DNA of 37,678 nt, taken from NCBI GenBank assembly GCA_017527905.1, contig JAFXPK010000044.1:1-37678 (forward strand). The letters are read 5' to 3'. Both the position numbers and the translations under genes were made by a program. The stretch is from Paludibacteraceae bacterium. Its GTDB lineage: Bacteria > Bacteroidota > Bacteroidia > Bacteroidales > Paludibacteraceae. Shown here piece after piece: positions 16,723 through 27,169 of this stretch; the first letter of the stretch is position 1, and each line of letters opens with the position of its first letter. Under the pieces are notes generated by a model. The model had not been told where the DNA came from, made no database searches, and saw only the letters and a list, made by a program, of their open reading frames with translations.

Positions 16723-17082
16723 ATGATATTCAAACGACAGTTGGACAATCTGAAGGGCTTCGCCTTTATGGCGGGTGACTCTTTCGCGGATGTCATGACG
16801 GGTAGGATCTTCAAGCGGGATTTTATTAAACGTCAGGCGCTCGTGATTGTCATGTGTGTCGTTTTCCTCTTCTGCCATATCGGCCTTCGCTTCAGTTGCG
16901 AGAGTCAGGTGAAACAGATTGACCTGCTCCAAAAACAGCTGGAGGATGTCCGCTTGGAATATTTGTCCCGTTCCGCCGAACTGCAGGGAATGGGGAAGCA
17001 GTCGCAGATCAAACGCATGGTGGCGGAGCGCGATTCAACCCTTCTCCCCTCCGTTGAACCGCCTTTCAGAATCTCTAAATGA
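16723..17082 (+). CDS. ftsL: FtsL-like cell division protein
   Basis: This 119-residue bitopic membrane protein has a positively charged cytoplasmic N-terminus of about 37 residues, one transmembrane helix at about 38-56, then a periplasmic heptad-like helix (VKQIDLLQKQLEDVRLEYL) suited to coiled-coil pairing. That topology, plus its place between rsmH and ftsI, identifies it as the Bacteroidota FtsL equivalent despite low sequence conservation. FtsL works with FtsB and FtsQ to activate the FtsW-FtsI septal synthase. The stop is 8 nt before ftsI. Confidence 0.85.
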   Translation: MIFKRQLDNLKGFAFMAGDSFADVMTGRIFKRDFIKRQALVIVMCVVFLFCHIGLRFSCESQVKQIDLLQKQLEDVRLEYLSRSAELQGMGKQSQIKRMVAERDSTLLPSVEPPFRISK

Positions 17083-17090
17083 TGTAGTCC

Positions 17091-19202
17091 ATGGCGATCA
17101 CGAAGGATATGAAGAAGAAGATTAAGAGGAGGACCATCGTAGTCTTTTGCTTGATGGTAGCTTTCTTGCTCCCTTTCTGCGTGAGCCTCTACAATACGAT
17201 GGTGAGGGACGGCGACGAGTGGAAGAAGCGTTCGAGGAAAATCGCGGCGGATAGCTTGACTGTCTTGCCGGTGCGTGGAAATATATTGGCGTGCGACGGA
17301 CAATTGATGGCGAGTTCCATCCCCGTCTATGTCTTGTACATGGACTTCCGCGCGGATGCCTTGCAGCGCGACTCGTTCTTGGCGCATGTGGATAGCCTTT
17401 CCTACTATCTCTCATCCATTTACACGGATAAGTCGCCGGCGCAGATGAAACAACACCTGATGACGGGCTTCAAGAAGGGGAGCCGTTGGTATTGTGTGGG
17501 AAAACGTAACCTCTCCTACGTGGAGATGAAGAGGGTGAAGACCTTCCCGTTACTGAATAAGGTGAAGTGCTACGGCTTTAACAAGCGTGTGAACCGTAAA
17601 CTGCCGTATGGAGATATGGCTTCCCGAACGATTGGCGGTCTCTACGCTGAGTTGGACAAGGGAGGCAAGAGCGGTATCGAGAAGTACTGCGACTCGTTGC
17701 TGAAGGGCCGTCCGGGCTTGGCTTCCCGCGTGAAGGTGGCGGGCGCTTACCGTGAGATCAATGATGTGGACGCGGTGAATGGTTTGGACATTGTGACGAC
17801 CCTCGACGTGAATATACAGGACATTGTGGATAGTGATCTCCGCCATAGATTGGCGCTTTCGGAAGCCGAGTATGGTTGTGCGGCTGTCATGGAGGTCGCG
17901 ACGGGCGAAATCAAGGCGATGTCGAACCTGAAAAGACGGGCGGACGGCTCTTATGTGGAGGGTGAGAACTATGTCACGAATGGCCAGTTCAAATGCGAGC
18001 CGGGCTCTACGTTCAAGATCGCGAGCGCGGTTATCGCTTTGGAGAAGGGTAAGGTGGATACTTCCACCATCATCGAGACGGGCAATGGCTCGTGGCCTTT
18101 CTACGGCAGGACGATGCATGACTCCCATGCGAACGGGACGATTTCGTTCAACAAAGCGATTCAGCAGTCGTCGAACATCGCGGTGGCGAAGGTGATTGAC
18201 AATGCTTTCAAGAATAACCCGGAGGAGTACATCGAGGCATTGTATGATTTGGGCCTCTCCATGCCGCTCGGCTTGGAAATCCCTGGTGCGAAGCGCCCTT
18301 ATATCAAGCATCCTTCGGACAAGGGTCCTAACGGTTGGTACAAGACTTCTCTGCCGTGGATCGCTCACGGATATGAGACGGATATGCCGCCTATCCAGAT
18401 CCTGACCTTCTATAATGCCTTGGCGAATGGCGGAAAGATGGTGCGTCCTCACCTCCTTAAGGCGGAGTCGCTGAACGGTAGAGTGGTGAAGTCCTACGGC
18501 ACGGAGGTGCTGAAGTCTAAGATATGCAGCGAGGGTAACCTCGGCAAGGTGAAACAGATGATGGTGGATGTGGTGGAGCATGGCACCGCCACCGCGGCGA
18601 AGTCCAAGTACTTCAAGATCGCGGGTAAAACGGGTACGGCCAACCAAGTCTATCACTCGTCGGTCAAGCGACAACAGCTGACATTCTGTGGGTTCTTCCC
18701 TGCGGATGCGCCTAAGTACAGCATGATCGTGGTGGCTTGGTATCCTAAGAAGGGTGCGACGGGTGCCGGTAGCCTCTCCGGTGCCACTTTCAGGGACATC
18801 GCGGAGCATATCTACGCTCAGAGTCCGCTGATGCAGTCTGCCCCTACGATGAGGGGGGACACGACAAGGTTGCTCTCTCCTGTCACGAAAGCGGGCGACC
18901 GTAAGTCGTTGGAGATGGTGATGGAGGAGCTGGACGTGAATTACCACAAGAGCAAGGTCGCTGGCGAGTGGGTCCGCACTCATGTGACGGAGAATGGTGT
19001 CCGGGAGAATAAGGTGATAGCGGGCTATGCGAAGGACCGTGTGCCGGATGTGACTGACATGGGTCTCAAGGATGCTATCTTCTTGCTGGAAAACAGAGGC
19101 TTGAAGGTCTATGCCGAAGGCACGGGCGTGGTGAAGAGCCAATCCCTGGAGGAGGGACGCTTCATCAATAAAGGTGAAAGTATAAAATTGATTTTGAGAT
19201 AA
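17091..19202 (+). CDS. ftsI: Septal peptidoglycan transpeptidase FtsI (PBP3) with PASTA domain
   Basis: This 703-residue class B penicillin-binding protein has one N-terminal transmembrane helix at about 13-35 and a non-catalytic pedestal domain to about residue 240. The transpeptidase domain contains the three active-site motifs: STFK (nucleophile Ser306), SSN (360-362) and KTGT (from Lys513). A C-terminal PASTA domain at about 645-703 (VPDVTDMGLKDAIFLLENRG) is present; E. coli FtsI lacks it, but it is usual in Bacteroidota. The protein cross-links septal peptidoglycan as partner of FtsW and is a beta-lactam target. The murE ATG lies 13 nt downstream. Confidence 0.95.
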   Translation: MAITKDMKKKIKRRTIVVFCLMVAFLLPFCVSLYNTMVRDGDEWKKRSRKIAADSLTVLPVRGNILACDGQLMASSIPVYVLYMDFRADALQRDSFLAHVDSLSYYLSSIYTDKSPAQMKQHLMTGFKKGSRWYCVGKRNLSYVEMKRVKTFPLLNKVKCYGFNKRVNRKLPYGDMASRTIGGLYAELDKGGKSGIEKYCDSLLKGRPGLASRVKVAGAYREINDVDAVNGLDIVTTLDVNIQDIVDSDLRHRLALSEAEYGCAAVMEVATGEIKAMSNLKRRADGSYVEGENYVTNGQFKCEPGSTFKIASAVIALEKGKVDTSTIIETGNGSWPFYGRTMHDSHANGTISFNKAIQQSSNIAVAKVIDNAFKNNPEEYIEALYDLGLSMPLGLEIPGAKRPYIKHPSDKGPNGWYKTSLPWIAHGYETDMPPIQILTFYNALANGGKMVRPHLLKAESLNGRVVKSYGTEVLKSKICSEGNLGKVKQMMVDVVEHGTATAAKSKYFKIAGKTGTANQVYHSSVKRQQLTFCGFFPADAPKYSMIVVAWYPKKGATGAGSLSGATFRDIAEHIYAQSPLMQSAPTMRGDTTRLLSPVTKAGDRKSLEMVMEELDVNYHKSKVAGEWVRTHVTENGVRENKVIAGYAKDRVPDVTDMGLKDAIFLLENRGLKVYAEGTGVVKSQSLEEGRFINKGESIKLILR

Positions 19203-19215
19203 ATAGATATAGCGT

Positions 19216-20667
19216 ATGAATGGATTAGTCGACATATTGGCTACGGTAGACGTGCTGGAGACGGTTGGGAATGTGGACATTGAGGTCTCTTCCCTCCAGT
19301 TCGATTCCCGTAAGGTGGAGAAGGGTTCTTTGTTCGTGGCTACTTGCGGTACGCAGGTGGATGGACATACGTTTATCGGTGCGGCCATCGAGAAGGGGGC
19401 TGTGGCGATCGTTTGCGAGAAGATGCCGGAGTCCTTTGCCCCGGGTGTCGTCTATGTCCGTGTGGCGGATTCCAACGAGGCGCTGGGCCGCATGGCTTCG
19501 GCTTGGTTCGACTATCCTTCCGCTTCCCTGAAGCTGGTGGGCGTCACGGGCACGAACGGTAAGACCACCATCGCCACGCTGCTCTATCATCTCTTCCGCA
19601 GGGCGGGTCACAAGGCGGGTTTGCTCTCCACGGTCTGCAACTATGTGGACGATGAGGCGGTGCCTGCCACGCACACGACCCCTGACCAATTGGAACTGAA
19701 CGGTCTGCTGGCCCGCATGGTGGCGGCAGGCTGCGAATATGCTTTCATGGAGGTGAGCTCGCATTCCGTGGACCAGCGTAGAATCGCTGGCTTGGATTTT
19801 GACGGCGGTATCTTCACGAACCTGACGCGCGACCATTTGGACTACCACCTCACGATGGAGAATTACCTCAAGGCGAAGAAACGTTTCTTCGATGACCTGT
19901 CGGACGAGGCTTTCGCTTTGACGAACCTGGACGACAAGAACGGTCCGGTGATGCTCCAGAACACGAAGGCGAGGAAACTCACCTATTCCGTGCGGACGAT
20001 AGCGGACTTCAAGACAAAGATCGTGGAGGATTCCTTCGAGGGTATGTCCCTGAATATGAACGGCAAGGATCTCTTCGTCTCCTTCGTCGGCAAGTTCAAC
20101 GCTTCTAACCTGACGGCTGTCTTCGGGGCGGCGGTTGCCTTGGGCATCTCTGAGGAGGATGCCTTGGTGCACTTGAGCGCCATGCACCCTGTCTCCGGCC
20201 GTTTCGAATGCATATCGGCTCCTTCGGGCTATAAGATCATCGTCGATTATGCGCATACGCCTGACGCACTTACCAATGTCATCAATACGATTAACGATGT
20301 GCGTTGTGGCGAAGGCAAACTGATCACGGTGGTTGGCTGTGGCGGAAACCGTGACAAGGGCAAACGTCCGATCATGGCGCAGGAAGCGGTGAGGGGAAGC
20401 GAGCAGGTGATCATCACTTCGGACAATCCGAGGAATGAGGAGCCTCAGGATATCATCAACGATATGTTGGCGGGCTTGGACCCTGTCGCTAAAAAGAAGG
20501 TGATAGCGATCGAAGACCGTTATCAGGCCATCAAGACGGCTTGCGCGTTGGCACAGTCGGGCGACGTCATCCTGGTGGCGGGCAAGGGCCATGAGAATTA
20601 CCAGGATATCAAGGGCGTGAAGCATCACTTCGACGACCATGAGGTGGTCCGTGAGGTGATGGGTTAA
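19216..20667 (+). CDS. murE: UDP-N-acetylmuramoyl-tripeptide synthetase MurE, meso-DAP type
   Basis: This 483-residue Mur ligase has P-loop [10 protein letters not shown] (about 109-118), the [10 protein letters not shown] region and the C-terminal domain [13 protein letters not shown]. The DNPR motif (403-406) is the signature of enzymes adding meso-2,6-diaminopimelate rather than lysine, so the stem peptide is predicted to carry meso-DAP. It acts in the cytoplasm, adding the third residue of the peptidoglycan precursor. It is followed by mraY after a short AT-rich gap of 29 nt; murF is not in this cluster. Confidence 0.95.
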   Translation: MNGLVDILATVDVLETVGNVDIEVSSLQFDSRKVEKGSLFVATCGTQVDGHTFIGAAIEKGAVAIVCEKMPESFAPGVVYVRVADSNEALGRMASAWFDYPSASLKLVGVTGTNGKTTIATLLYHLFRRAGHKAGLLSTVCNYVDDEAVPATHTTPDQLELNGLLARMVAAGCEYAFMEVSSHSVDQRRIAGLDFDGGIFTNLTRDHLDYHLTMENYLKAKKRFFDDLSDEAFALTNLDDKNGPVMLQNTKARKLTYSVRTIADFKTKIVEDSFEGMSLNMNGKDLFVSFVGKFNASNLTAVFGAAVALGISEEDALVHLSAMHPVSGRFECISAPSGYKIIVDYAHTPDALTNVINTINDVRCGEGKLITVVGCGGNRDKGKRPIMAQEAVRGSEQVIITSDNPRNEEPQDIINDMLAGLDPVAKKKVIAIEDRYQAIKTACALAQSGDVILVAGKGHENYQDIKGVKHHFDDHEVVREVMG

Positions 20668-20696
20668 TTGGGTATTAATTTTTACTGTATACGATT

Positions 20697-21911
20697 ATGT
20701 TTTATTATTTGTTCAACTATTTGTCACAAATGAGCGTGCCGGGTGCGGGAATGTTCAAGTACGTCTCCTTCCGTTCCGCTTTTGCGTTCATCTTTGCGTT
20801 GCTGATCGCTACGCTCATTGGCAAAAGGATCATCCGTTTCTTGCAGAAGAAACAGATAGGTGAGACAATCCGTGATTTGGACCTGGCGGGACAAATGGCT
20901 AAAAAGGGTACGCCTACGATGGGTGGTATCATCATCATCATCTCCATCCTATTGCCTGTGCTTCTTTTCGGCAAGTTGGACAATGTCTATATCTTATTGA
21001 TGATCGTGACGACCTTATGGCTCGGTGCCATGGGGTTCCTCGACGATTATATCAAGGTCTTCAAGAAGGATAAGGAGGGCTTGCACGGTAGATTCAAGAT
21101 CTTGGGGCAGGTCGGTCTCGGCCTGATTGTGGGTTTGACGTTGTACATGAACGATAATGTGGTCATCTATGAGAATACCACGTCGGTGTCCGCAGCCACA
21201 GAGGTGGTGGAATATGCCAAGGTGCCGGAGAAATCGACCAAGACGACCATCCCGTTCGTCAAGAACCCTAACTTCGACTATGCGGATTTGTTCTGTTGGG
21301 CGGGTGATTATGCGCAGACATTGGGCTGGATCTTCTTCGTCCTCGTGGTGATCTTCATCGTCACGGCGGTCTCGAACGGTGCGAATCTGACGGATGGTCT
21401 GGACGGACTCTCGACGGGCGTATCGGCCATTGTGGGGTCCGCATTGGGTATCCTGGCTTACCTCTCCTGCCACGCCGAGTTCGCCAGCTATCTGAACATC
21501 ATGTACATCCCTTATTCGGAGGAGTTGGTGATCTTCATCTGCGCCTTCGTGGGTGCGTTGATGGGTTTCTTGTGGTACAATGCTTATCCTGCGCAGGTCT
21601 TCATGGGCGACACGGGTAGCCTGATGATTGGTGGTGTCATCGCTGTGAGCTCCATCATCATCCGCAAGGAGTTGCTCTTGCCTGTATTGTGCGGTATCTT
21701 CTTCATGGAGAGCCTCTCCGTCATCATCCAAACTTCTTACTTCAAGTATACTAAGAAGAAATACGGGGAGGGTAGGAGAATATTCAGAATGGCGCCGTTG
21801 CACCACCATTACCAGAAGATGAATATCCCTGAGCCTAAGATCGTGGCTCGTTTCTGGATCGTGGCGTTGCTGTTGGCGATGTTTACCATTGTTACATTGA
21901 AAATGAGGTAA
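20697..21911 (+). CDS. mraY: Phospho-N-acetylmuramoyl-pentapeptide transferase MraY
   Basis: This 404-residue polytopic membrane enzyme has about ten hydrophobic segments. Catalytic landmarks are GFLDDYIKV (Asp pair), [17 protein letters not shown] and the cytoplasmic HHH motif in PLHHHYQK. It is longer than E. coli MraY (360) because of a loop of about 45 residues near 160-205 ([19 protein letters not shown]), as in other Bacteroidota. It moves phospho-MurNAc-pentapeptide to undecaprenyl phosphate, making lipid I. It sits between murE and murD. Confidence 0.95.
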   Translation: MFYYLFNYLSQMSVPGAGMFKYVSFRSAFAFIFALLIATLIGKRIIRFLQKKQIGETIRDLDLAGQMAKKGTPTMGGIIIIISILLPVLLFGKLDNVYILLMIVTTLWLGAMGFLDDYIKVFKKDKEGLHGRFKILGQVGLGLIVGLTLYMNDNVVIYENTTSVSAATEVVEYAKVPEKSTKTTIPFVKNPNFDYADLFCWAGDYAQTLGWIFFVLVVIFIVTAVSNGANLTDGLDGLSTGVSAIVGSALGILAYLSCHAEFASYLNIMYIPYSEELVIFICAFVGALMGFLWYNAYPAQVFMGDTGSLMIGGVIAVSSIIIRKELLLPVLCGIFFMESLSVIIQTSYFKYTKKKYGEGRRIFRMAPLHHHYQKMNIPEPKIVARFWIVALLLAMFTIVTLKMR

Positions 21912-21931
21912 TTAAGTCTTTATAATACATT

Positions 21932-23266
21932 ATGAAAAAAATTGTAGTGTTGGGAGCAGGCGAGAGTGGCGTGGGAGCCGCTATCCTCGCGAAACAAAAA
22001 GGTTTTGAGGTGTTCGTCTCCGATAAGTCGGGGATCAAACCTAATTACAAAGAGGAACTCTCTTCCTTCGGTATCGAGTGGGAGGAGGGGAACCATACCG
22101 AGGCGCGCGTGTTGGCGGCGGATGAGATCGTCAAGAGCCCGGGCATTCCCGAGAAGGCTCCGATCATCAAGGCGTTGAGGGCGCAGAACACGCCTATCAT
22201 CTCCGAGATTGAGTTCGCTTCCCGCTATTCGAACGCTAAGATGATTTGCATCACGGGTAGCAACGGAAAGACCACTACAACGATGTTGATCCACCATATC
22301 CTGAAGAACGCTGGTCTGAACGTGGGCTTGGCGGGAAACGTCGGCTTCAGCCTGGCGCGTCAGGTGGCGCTGGAAAAGCATGATTACTATGTGATTGAGT
22401 TGAGCAGCTTCCAATTGGACGGCATGTACGAGTTCAAGGCGGATGTGGCCATCCTGCTGAACATCACGCCTGACCATTTGGACCGTTACGAATATAAGTT
22501 CCAAAACTATATCAACTCGAAGTTCAGGATCGTGCAGAACATGAAGCCGTCCGACTACTTCATCTATTGGAACGATGACCCAGTCATTAAGAAAGAGTTA
22601 GAGGTGCGCACGATCGGGGCGACGGCCTGCCCGTTCTCTCTTAACAAGGCGGCTGGCTTGGCTGCCTATATCGAGGATGAATTGTTGAAGATCCATACGC
22701 CGAAACGCTCCTTCGAGATGGCCGTGTCCGACCTCTCCCTGCGTGGGCAACATAACATGTACAACTCCATGGCGGCTGGTATCACGGCTATCCTCTCGGA
22801 TATCAGTGACGAGACGCTCCGTGAGGCGTTGAAGTCTTTCCGTAGCGTGGAGCACAGGTTGGAGCCGGTCGCTTCCGTGAGGGGCGTGCGCTTCATCAAC
22901 GACTCCAAGGCTACGAACGTGAACTCCTGCTGGTATGCTTTGCAGAGCATGGATACGCCGGTGGTGCTGATCCTCGGCGGAACGGACAAGGGTAATGATT
23001 ATTCGGAGATAGAAAACCTCGTGAAGGAGAAGGTGCGAGCGATCGTCTACTTGGGCGTGGACAATAAGAAATTGCACGATTTCTTCGATGGGAAGGTGGC
23101 GCAGACGACCGATGCCCTCTCGATGAAGGAGGCTGTGGATAAGTGCTTCGCCTACGCTAAGCCTGGCGACACGGTGCTGCTCTCTCCTTGTTGCGCAAGC
23201 TTCGATTTGTTCACTTGCTACGAGGACCGTGGCGAGCAGTTCAAGGAGTGCGTGAAGAATTTATGA
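21932..23266 (+). CDS. murD: UDP-N-acetylmuramoylalanine-D-glutamate ligase MurD
   Basis: The protein has 444 residues. Its N-terminal UDP-binding domain begins KIVVLGAGESGVGAAILA; the P-loop is CITGSNGKTTTTML (about 105-118). In the second half HRLEPVASVRGVRFINDSKATN and LILGGTDKGNDY are the MurD blocks around the nucleotide and C-terminal domains. It adds D-glutamate to UDP-MurNAc-L-Ala in the cytoplasm. The ATG at 21932 follows mraY by 20 nt. Confidence 0.95.
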   Translation: MKKIVVLGAGESGVGAAILAKQKGFEVFVSDKSGIKPNYKEELSSFGIEWEEGNHTEARVLAADEIVKSPGIPEKAPIIKALRAQNTPIISEIEFASRYSNAKMICITGSNGKTTTTMLIHHILKNAGLNVGLAGNVGFSLARQVALEKHDYYVIELSSFQLDGMYEFKADVAILLNITPDHLDRYEYKFQNYINSKFRIVQNMKPSDYFIYWNDDPVIKKELEVRTIGATACPFSLNKAAGLAAYIEDELLKIHTPKRSFEMAVSDLSLRGQHNMYNSMAAGITAILSDISDETLREALKSFRSVEHRLEPVASVRGVRFINDSKATNVNSCWYALQSMDTPVVLILGGTDKGNDYSEIENLVKEKVRAIVYLGVDNKKLHDFFDGKVAQTTDALSMKEAVDKCFAYAKPGDTVLLSPCCASFDLFTCYEDRGEQFKECVKNL

Positions 23267-23306
23267 TTGTAGGATTAAAAACAATAACTCGGCTAAATAG
23301 ATTGGC

Positions 23307-24659
23307 ATGAAGGAATTTTTGGTGAGACATTTCAAAGGAGACGCGATCATTTGGGTCGTGTTCGTGGCGTTGATCATCATCTCCTCGCTGGAGATGTTCA
23401 GCGCTTCGAGCATGTTGGTCTATGACCGTCGTTTCCATGGCACCGCCTTCAAGCCTATCATGAATCATATGATTTTCTTGGGGGGTGGTTTCGCCATTGC
23501 CTATCTGATTCATATGGCTCAGCCGAAGAAGATATTCTTTTGGGGTGGGGCGGTAGGCTACGTGATGAGCCTTGTCATGCTGCTGGGTGCGTTGCTCTTT
23601 GGTACTTCGGCGAACGGGGCATCCCGTTGGATTCATGTGCCGGGCTTGGGCGTTAACCTGCAACCTTCCGAGTTCGCTAAGATCTCGGTGGTGTTGTTGC
23701 TCTCCTCGCTGATGGGCTATTTCCATCGTAAGAAGACGGTGGACGATGGTCTGAAGTATTACTTGGCGATTCTGATTTTCCCTGCGCTGTTGATCATGGT
23801 GGAGAATCTCTCCACGTTCATCTTGCTCACGACTGTGGCGGCTTTGCTTTTCTTCGTGGGAGGGATCTCCCTCAAGAAGATGTTGCCGATAGCGGGTGCC
23901 ATCTTGGGCGCCCTTTTGCTAGTGGTGCTCCTCACCTTCGCGGAGAGTTGGATTGCCCCAGAGAAGTCAGGGCTCAAGGTGGAGGGGGTTGAGCAGACCT
24001 CCGAACGCACATGTGTCTCTTTCGTGACGCACCGTGTGGGGACGTGGATCAACCGTTTCAAGCGTCACTCGGGCGCCGATCTGACACCGGAGGAACGTCT
24101 GGAGGCGAAGTTCGATGTGACCAGTGACGATAAGGTGCAGACGGGTCATTCCCACATCGCCATCGCCAATGGCAAGTGGTTCGGTCGGGGTATCGGTAAT
24201 AGTATTGAGCGTGACTTTATCCCTCAGAGCTTCTCCGACTTCATCTTCGCCATCATTGTCGAGGAGTGCGGAGTGCTGAGCATACTGCTCGTCATACTCT
24301 ATTTGGCGCTCTTCTATCGGGCGTGCGTGATCATGAACAAGAGCGAGAGCTACAGCAATTCGTTCGCCGTGATTGGTCTGTCGGCGATGATCGTTTTGCA
24401 GGCGTTTATCCATATGTCCGTTGTCTTGGGTCTGATCCCGGTGACGGGTCAGCCGCTTCCGATCATCAGCCGTGGTGGTACCTCCATCCTGACCACCAGC
24501 TGCTACTTCGGCATCATATTGGCTCTGAGCCGTACGGTGACGGAGGAGAAGCAGGCGAAGGGTGCGGAGAGCAAGTCCTCTTCCTCCAAGAAGGCTCAGT
24601 CCGAAGAGAAGGAACAGAAGGCCGCGGATCCGGGTGTAGTTGCGGAATTAAGTGTCTAA
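23307..24659 (+). CDS. ftsW: Septal peptidoglycan glycosyltransferase FtsW (SEDS family)
   Basis: This 450-residue SEDS membrane protein has about ten transmembrane segments. GASRWIHVPGLGVNLQPSEFAKI is the conserved SEDS block after helix 4, and PQSFSDFIFAIIVEECGVL together with GQPLPIISRGGTSIL marks the catalytic half. A periplasmic loop of about 70 residues (about 215-285) contains a charged insertion. The last 35 residues are a Lys/Ser/Glu-rich cytoplasmic tail. FtsW polymerises lipid II at the septum with FtsI. The murG ATG lies 16 nt after its stop. Confidence 0.95.
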   Translation: MKEFLVRHFKGDAIIWVVFVALIIISSLEMFSASSMLVYDRRFHGTAFKPIMNHMIFLGGGFAIAYLIHMAQPKKIFFWGGAVGYVMSLVMLLGALLFGTSANGASRWIHVPGLGVNLQPSEFAKISVVLLLSSLMGYFHRKKTVDDGLKYYLAILIFPALLIMVENLSTFILLTTVAALLFFVGGISLKKMLPIAGAILGALLLVVLLTFAESWIAPEKSGLKVEGVEQTSERTCVSFVTHRVGTWINRFKRHSGADLTPEERLEAKFDVTSDDKVQTGHSHIAIANGKWFGRGIGNSIERDFIPQSFSDFIFAIIVEECGVLSILLVILYLALFYRACVIMNKSESYSNSFAVIGLSAMIVLQAFIHMSVVLGLIPVTGQPLPIISRGGTSILTTSCYFGIILALSRTVTEEKQAKGAESKSSSSKKAQSEEKEQKAADPGVVAELSV

Positions 24660-24675
24660 TAAAAGATATTGGGTT

Positions 24676-25779
24676 ATGGCAAATCAAAAATTTATTATAA
24701 GCGGCGGTGGTACGGGAGGACATATCTTCCCGGCCATTTCCATCGCCAACGCACTTAAGAAGAAACGCCCCGACGCTAAGTTCTTATTTGTCGGGGCGGA
24801 GGGACGCATGGAAATGGAGAAAGTCCCTAATGCCGGCTACGAGATTGTGGGACTGCCCGTGAGTGGGTTCAATCGCGGTAGCCTTTTAAAGAATTTCAAG
24901 GTGCTCTTCCGCTTGTTCAAGAGCTTGCGGATGGCTAAGAAGGTGGTGCGTGATTTCGCACCGGATATCGCTGTGGGCGTGGGCGGCTATGCCAGCGGTC
25001 CTACGCTCTTCATGGCGCATCGGTTGGGTGTCCCTACCGTCTTGCAGGAGCAGAACTCCTACGCTGGCGTGACGAACAAACTGCTGGCGAAGAAGGCTGC
25101 GAAGATTTGTGTGGCCTATGAGGGCATGGAGCGTTTCTTTCCGCAGGATAAGATTATCCTCACGGGTAACCCGGTACGCCAGGACTTCCTGGAGGTGGCT
25201 CCTAAGTCGCAGGAGGCGTATGACTTCTTCCACTTCAGTCCGGAGAAGAAGACCTTGCTGATCATAGGCGGTAGCCTCGGGGCGAGGACGATCAACCAGA
25301 GCGTCATCGCTGGCCTCTCGAAACTGAAGGAGGCGGGCATCCAAGTGCTCTGGCAGACGGGCAAACTTTATTACGAGAATGCGCTGAAGGCCTATGAGCC
25401 TTTCAAAACGGATGATATTGTGGTGACGGACTTCGTGAAAAGGATGGATTACGCTTACTCCATCGCGGACCTGGTGGTCTCCCGCGCGGGCGCAAGTTCC
25501 ATCTCGGAGCTTTGCCTCTTGGGCAAGCCTTCCATCTTGGTGCCTTCCCCGAATGTGGCGGAGGATCACCAAACCAAGAACGCCCAGGCGCTCGCCACGA
25601 GGAACGCGGCGGTCATGGTGGCGGACAAGGATGCGAACAGTGTCTTGTTGGATGAGGCGATCCGTATGATTGCGGACGAGCCGTTATTGAATGAATTGGG
25701 TGAGAACGCGAAGAAGATGGCGCAGCTGGATTCTGCGGATCGTATCGCGGACGAGATATTAAAATTGATAGAGAAATGA
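24676..25779 (+). CDS. murG: Lipid II synthase MurG (GlcNAc transferase)
   Basis: The protein has 367 residues from the ATG at 24676; an in-frame GTG eight codons earlier overlaps ftsW and is unlikely. The N-terminal glycine-rich loop ISGGGTGGHIFPA (8-20), the second loop IIGGSLGARTIN, and SRAGASSISELCLLGKPSILVP with the EDHQTKNA segment form the UDP-GlcNAc site of GT28. This peripheral inner-membrane enzyme converts lipid I into lipid II. Its stop overlaps the murC start (ATGA at 25776-25779). Confidence 0.95.
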   Translation: MANQKFIISGGGTGGHIFPAISIANALKKKRPDAKFLFVGAEGRMEMEKVPNAGYEIVGLPVSGFNRGSLLKNFKVLFRLFKSLRMAKKVVRDFAPDIAVGVGGYASGPTLFMAHRLGVPTVLQEQNSYAGVTNKLLAKKAAKICVAYEGMERFFPQDKIILTGNPVRQDFLEVAPKSQEAYDFFHFSPEKKTLLIIGGSLGARTINQSVIAGLSKLKEAGIQVLWQTGKLYYENALKAYEPFKTDDIVVTDFVKRMDYAYSIADLVVSRAGASSISELCLLGKPSILVPSPNVAEDHQTKNAQALATRNAAVMVADKDANSVLLDEAIRMIADEPLLNELGENAKKMAQLDSADRIADEILKLIEK

Positions 25780-27152
25780 AAAAGAAGAGTGTTTATTTCC
25801 TGGGTATCGGAGGCATCGGCATGAGCGCCTTGGCGAGGTATTTCAAGGCGAAAGGCTTTGAAGTGGCTGGCTATGACCGTACTCGTTCCACTCTGACTGG
25901 TGAACTGGAGCAGGAGGGTATCCCTGTCCACTATGAGGATAGTGTCGATTTGATCCCCGCGTCTTTCCGTGACGCGGAGAAGACGTTGGTCGTCTATACG
26001 CCTGCGGTCCCTTCCTCCATGTCCGAATTCTCTTGGTTCCGTGACAATGGTTTCGAGGTCATGAAACGTTCTCAGATCTTAGGCGAGGTGACGCGCATGC
26101 AACGTGCCATCTGCGTCTCGGGCACCCATGGCAAGACCACGACCTCCACGATGATCTCGCATCTCTTGCATAATTCTCATGTGGAGTGCAACGCCTTCTT
26201 GGGTGGTATATCGAAGAACTTCTCCCGCAACCTGCTCCTCTCGGATAAGAGCGACTTGGTGGTGGTGGAGGCGGATGAGTTCGACCACTCGTTCCTCACC
26301 CTTTCCCCTTATATGGCTGTCGTGACGGCTGTGGATGCGGACCATCTGGACATCTATGGGACGGTCGAGAACTATCGTAAGGGTTTCGAGGACTTCGTCT
26401 CCCTGATCCTCCCGGGCGGTGTCTTGCTGATGAAGAAGGATTTGCCTATCGAGCCTAAGTTGAACAAGGACGTCAGGCTATATTCCTATTCCGTCGAGGA
26501 GGGTGATTTCCATGCGGCGAACATCCGTATCGGTGGTGGTGAGATCATTTTCGACTTTGTGACGCCGGAGTGTGTCATCCGTGACATCCAATTGGGTGTG
26601 CCGGTCTATGTCAACATAGAGAACGGTGTGGCCGCCATGGCGATGGCCTACCTGAACGGTGTGACCGAACAGGAGATCCGTGCGGCGATGAAGAGCTTCG
26701 CTGGGGTGAAGCGTCGTTTCGACTTCCACATCAAGACGAAGGATTTCGCCTTCTTGGACGATTATGCGCACCATCCGCAAGAACTGAAATCGAGCATCGA
26801 ATCGGTCCGTGCCTTGTACCCTGGCAAGCGCATCTGCGGCGTCTTCCAGCCTCACTTGTACACACGTACGCGTGACTTGGCGGATGACTTCGCACGTAGC
26901 CTCTCCTTGCTGGATGAACTGGTGCTGCTGGACATCTATCCGGCCAGGGAAAAACCGATCGAGGGGGTCAACTCCCAGATGTTGCTGGATAAGGTGACCA
27001 TTAAGGATAAATGCCTCTCTTCTAAGCAGGGGTTGGTCGATTGTTTGTCGCACAAGGATTTCGATGTGCTGCTGATGGTGGGGGCGGGTGACCTTGACCT
27101 GCTGATCCCGGAGGTGGAGAAGAAGATGAGGGAATTAAGAGTTAAGAATTAA
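25776..27152 (+). CDS. murC: UDP-N-acetylmuramate-L-alanine ligase MurC
   Basis: This 458-residue Mur ligase has an N-terminal UDP-binding motif FLGIGGIGMSALA, P-loop CVSGTHGKTTTSTM (about 112-125), VVEADEFDHSFL and FLDDYAHHPQELKSSI in the C-terminal domain. It adds the first residue, L-alanine, to UDP-MurNAc. Being placed after murG and before ftsQ is the common Bacteroidota order. The last codons and stop fall in a 14-nt tandem duplication (27132-27159), so the final four or five residues may be a recent change. Confidence 0.95.
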   Translation: MKKKSVYFLGIGGIGMSALARYFKAKGFEVAGYDRTRSTLTGELEQEGIPVHYEDSVDLIPASFRDAEKTLVVYTPAVPSSMSEFSWFRDNGFEVMKRSQILGEVTRMQRAICVSGTHGKTTTSTMISHLLHNSHVECNAFLGGISKNFSRNLLLSDKSDLVVVEADEFDHSFLTLSPYMAVVTAVDADHLDIYGTVENYRKGFEDFVSLILPGGVLLMKKDLPIEPKLNKDVRLYSYSVEEGDFHAANIRIGGGEIIFDFVTPECVIRDIQLGVPVYVNIENGVAAMAMAYLNGVTEQEIRAAMKSFAGVKRRFDFHIKTKDFAFLDDYAHHPQELKSSIESVRALYPGKRICGVFQPHLYTRTRDLADDFARSLSLLDELVLLDIYPAREKPIEGVNSQMLLDKVTIKDKCLSSKQGLVDCLSHKDFDVLLMVGAGDLDLLIPEVEKKMRELRVKN

Positions 27153-27159
27153 GAGTTAA
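27132..27159 (+). repeat. Perfect tandem duplication of a 14-mer at the murC end
   Basis: GAATTAAGAGTTAA occurs at 27132-27145 and again at 27146-27159. The murC stop (27150-27152) lies in the second copy. A related sequence (AGTTAAGAGTTGAG) occurs at 37391-37404, which suggests a dispersed AT-rich intergenic repeat. Confidence 0.8.
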
Positions 27160-27169
27160 GCGTTGGGTG

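Noticed and set aside
17550..19388. A 612-codon open frame on the minus strand opposite ftsI
   Set aside because: It is antisense to a certain gene with intact PBP motifs and is Arg/His-rich, as expected from codon bias of the real frame.
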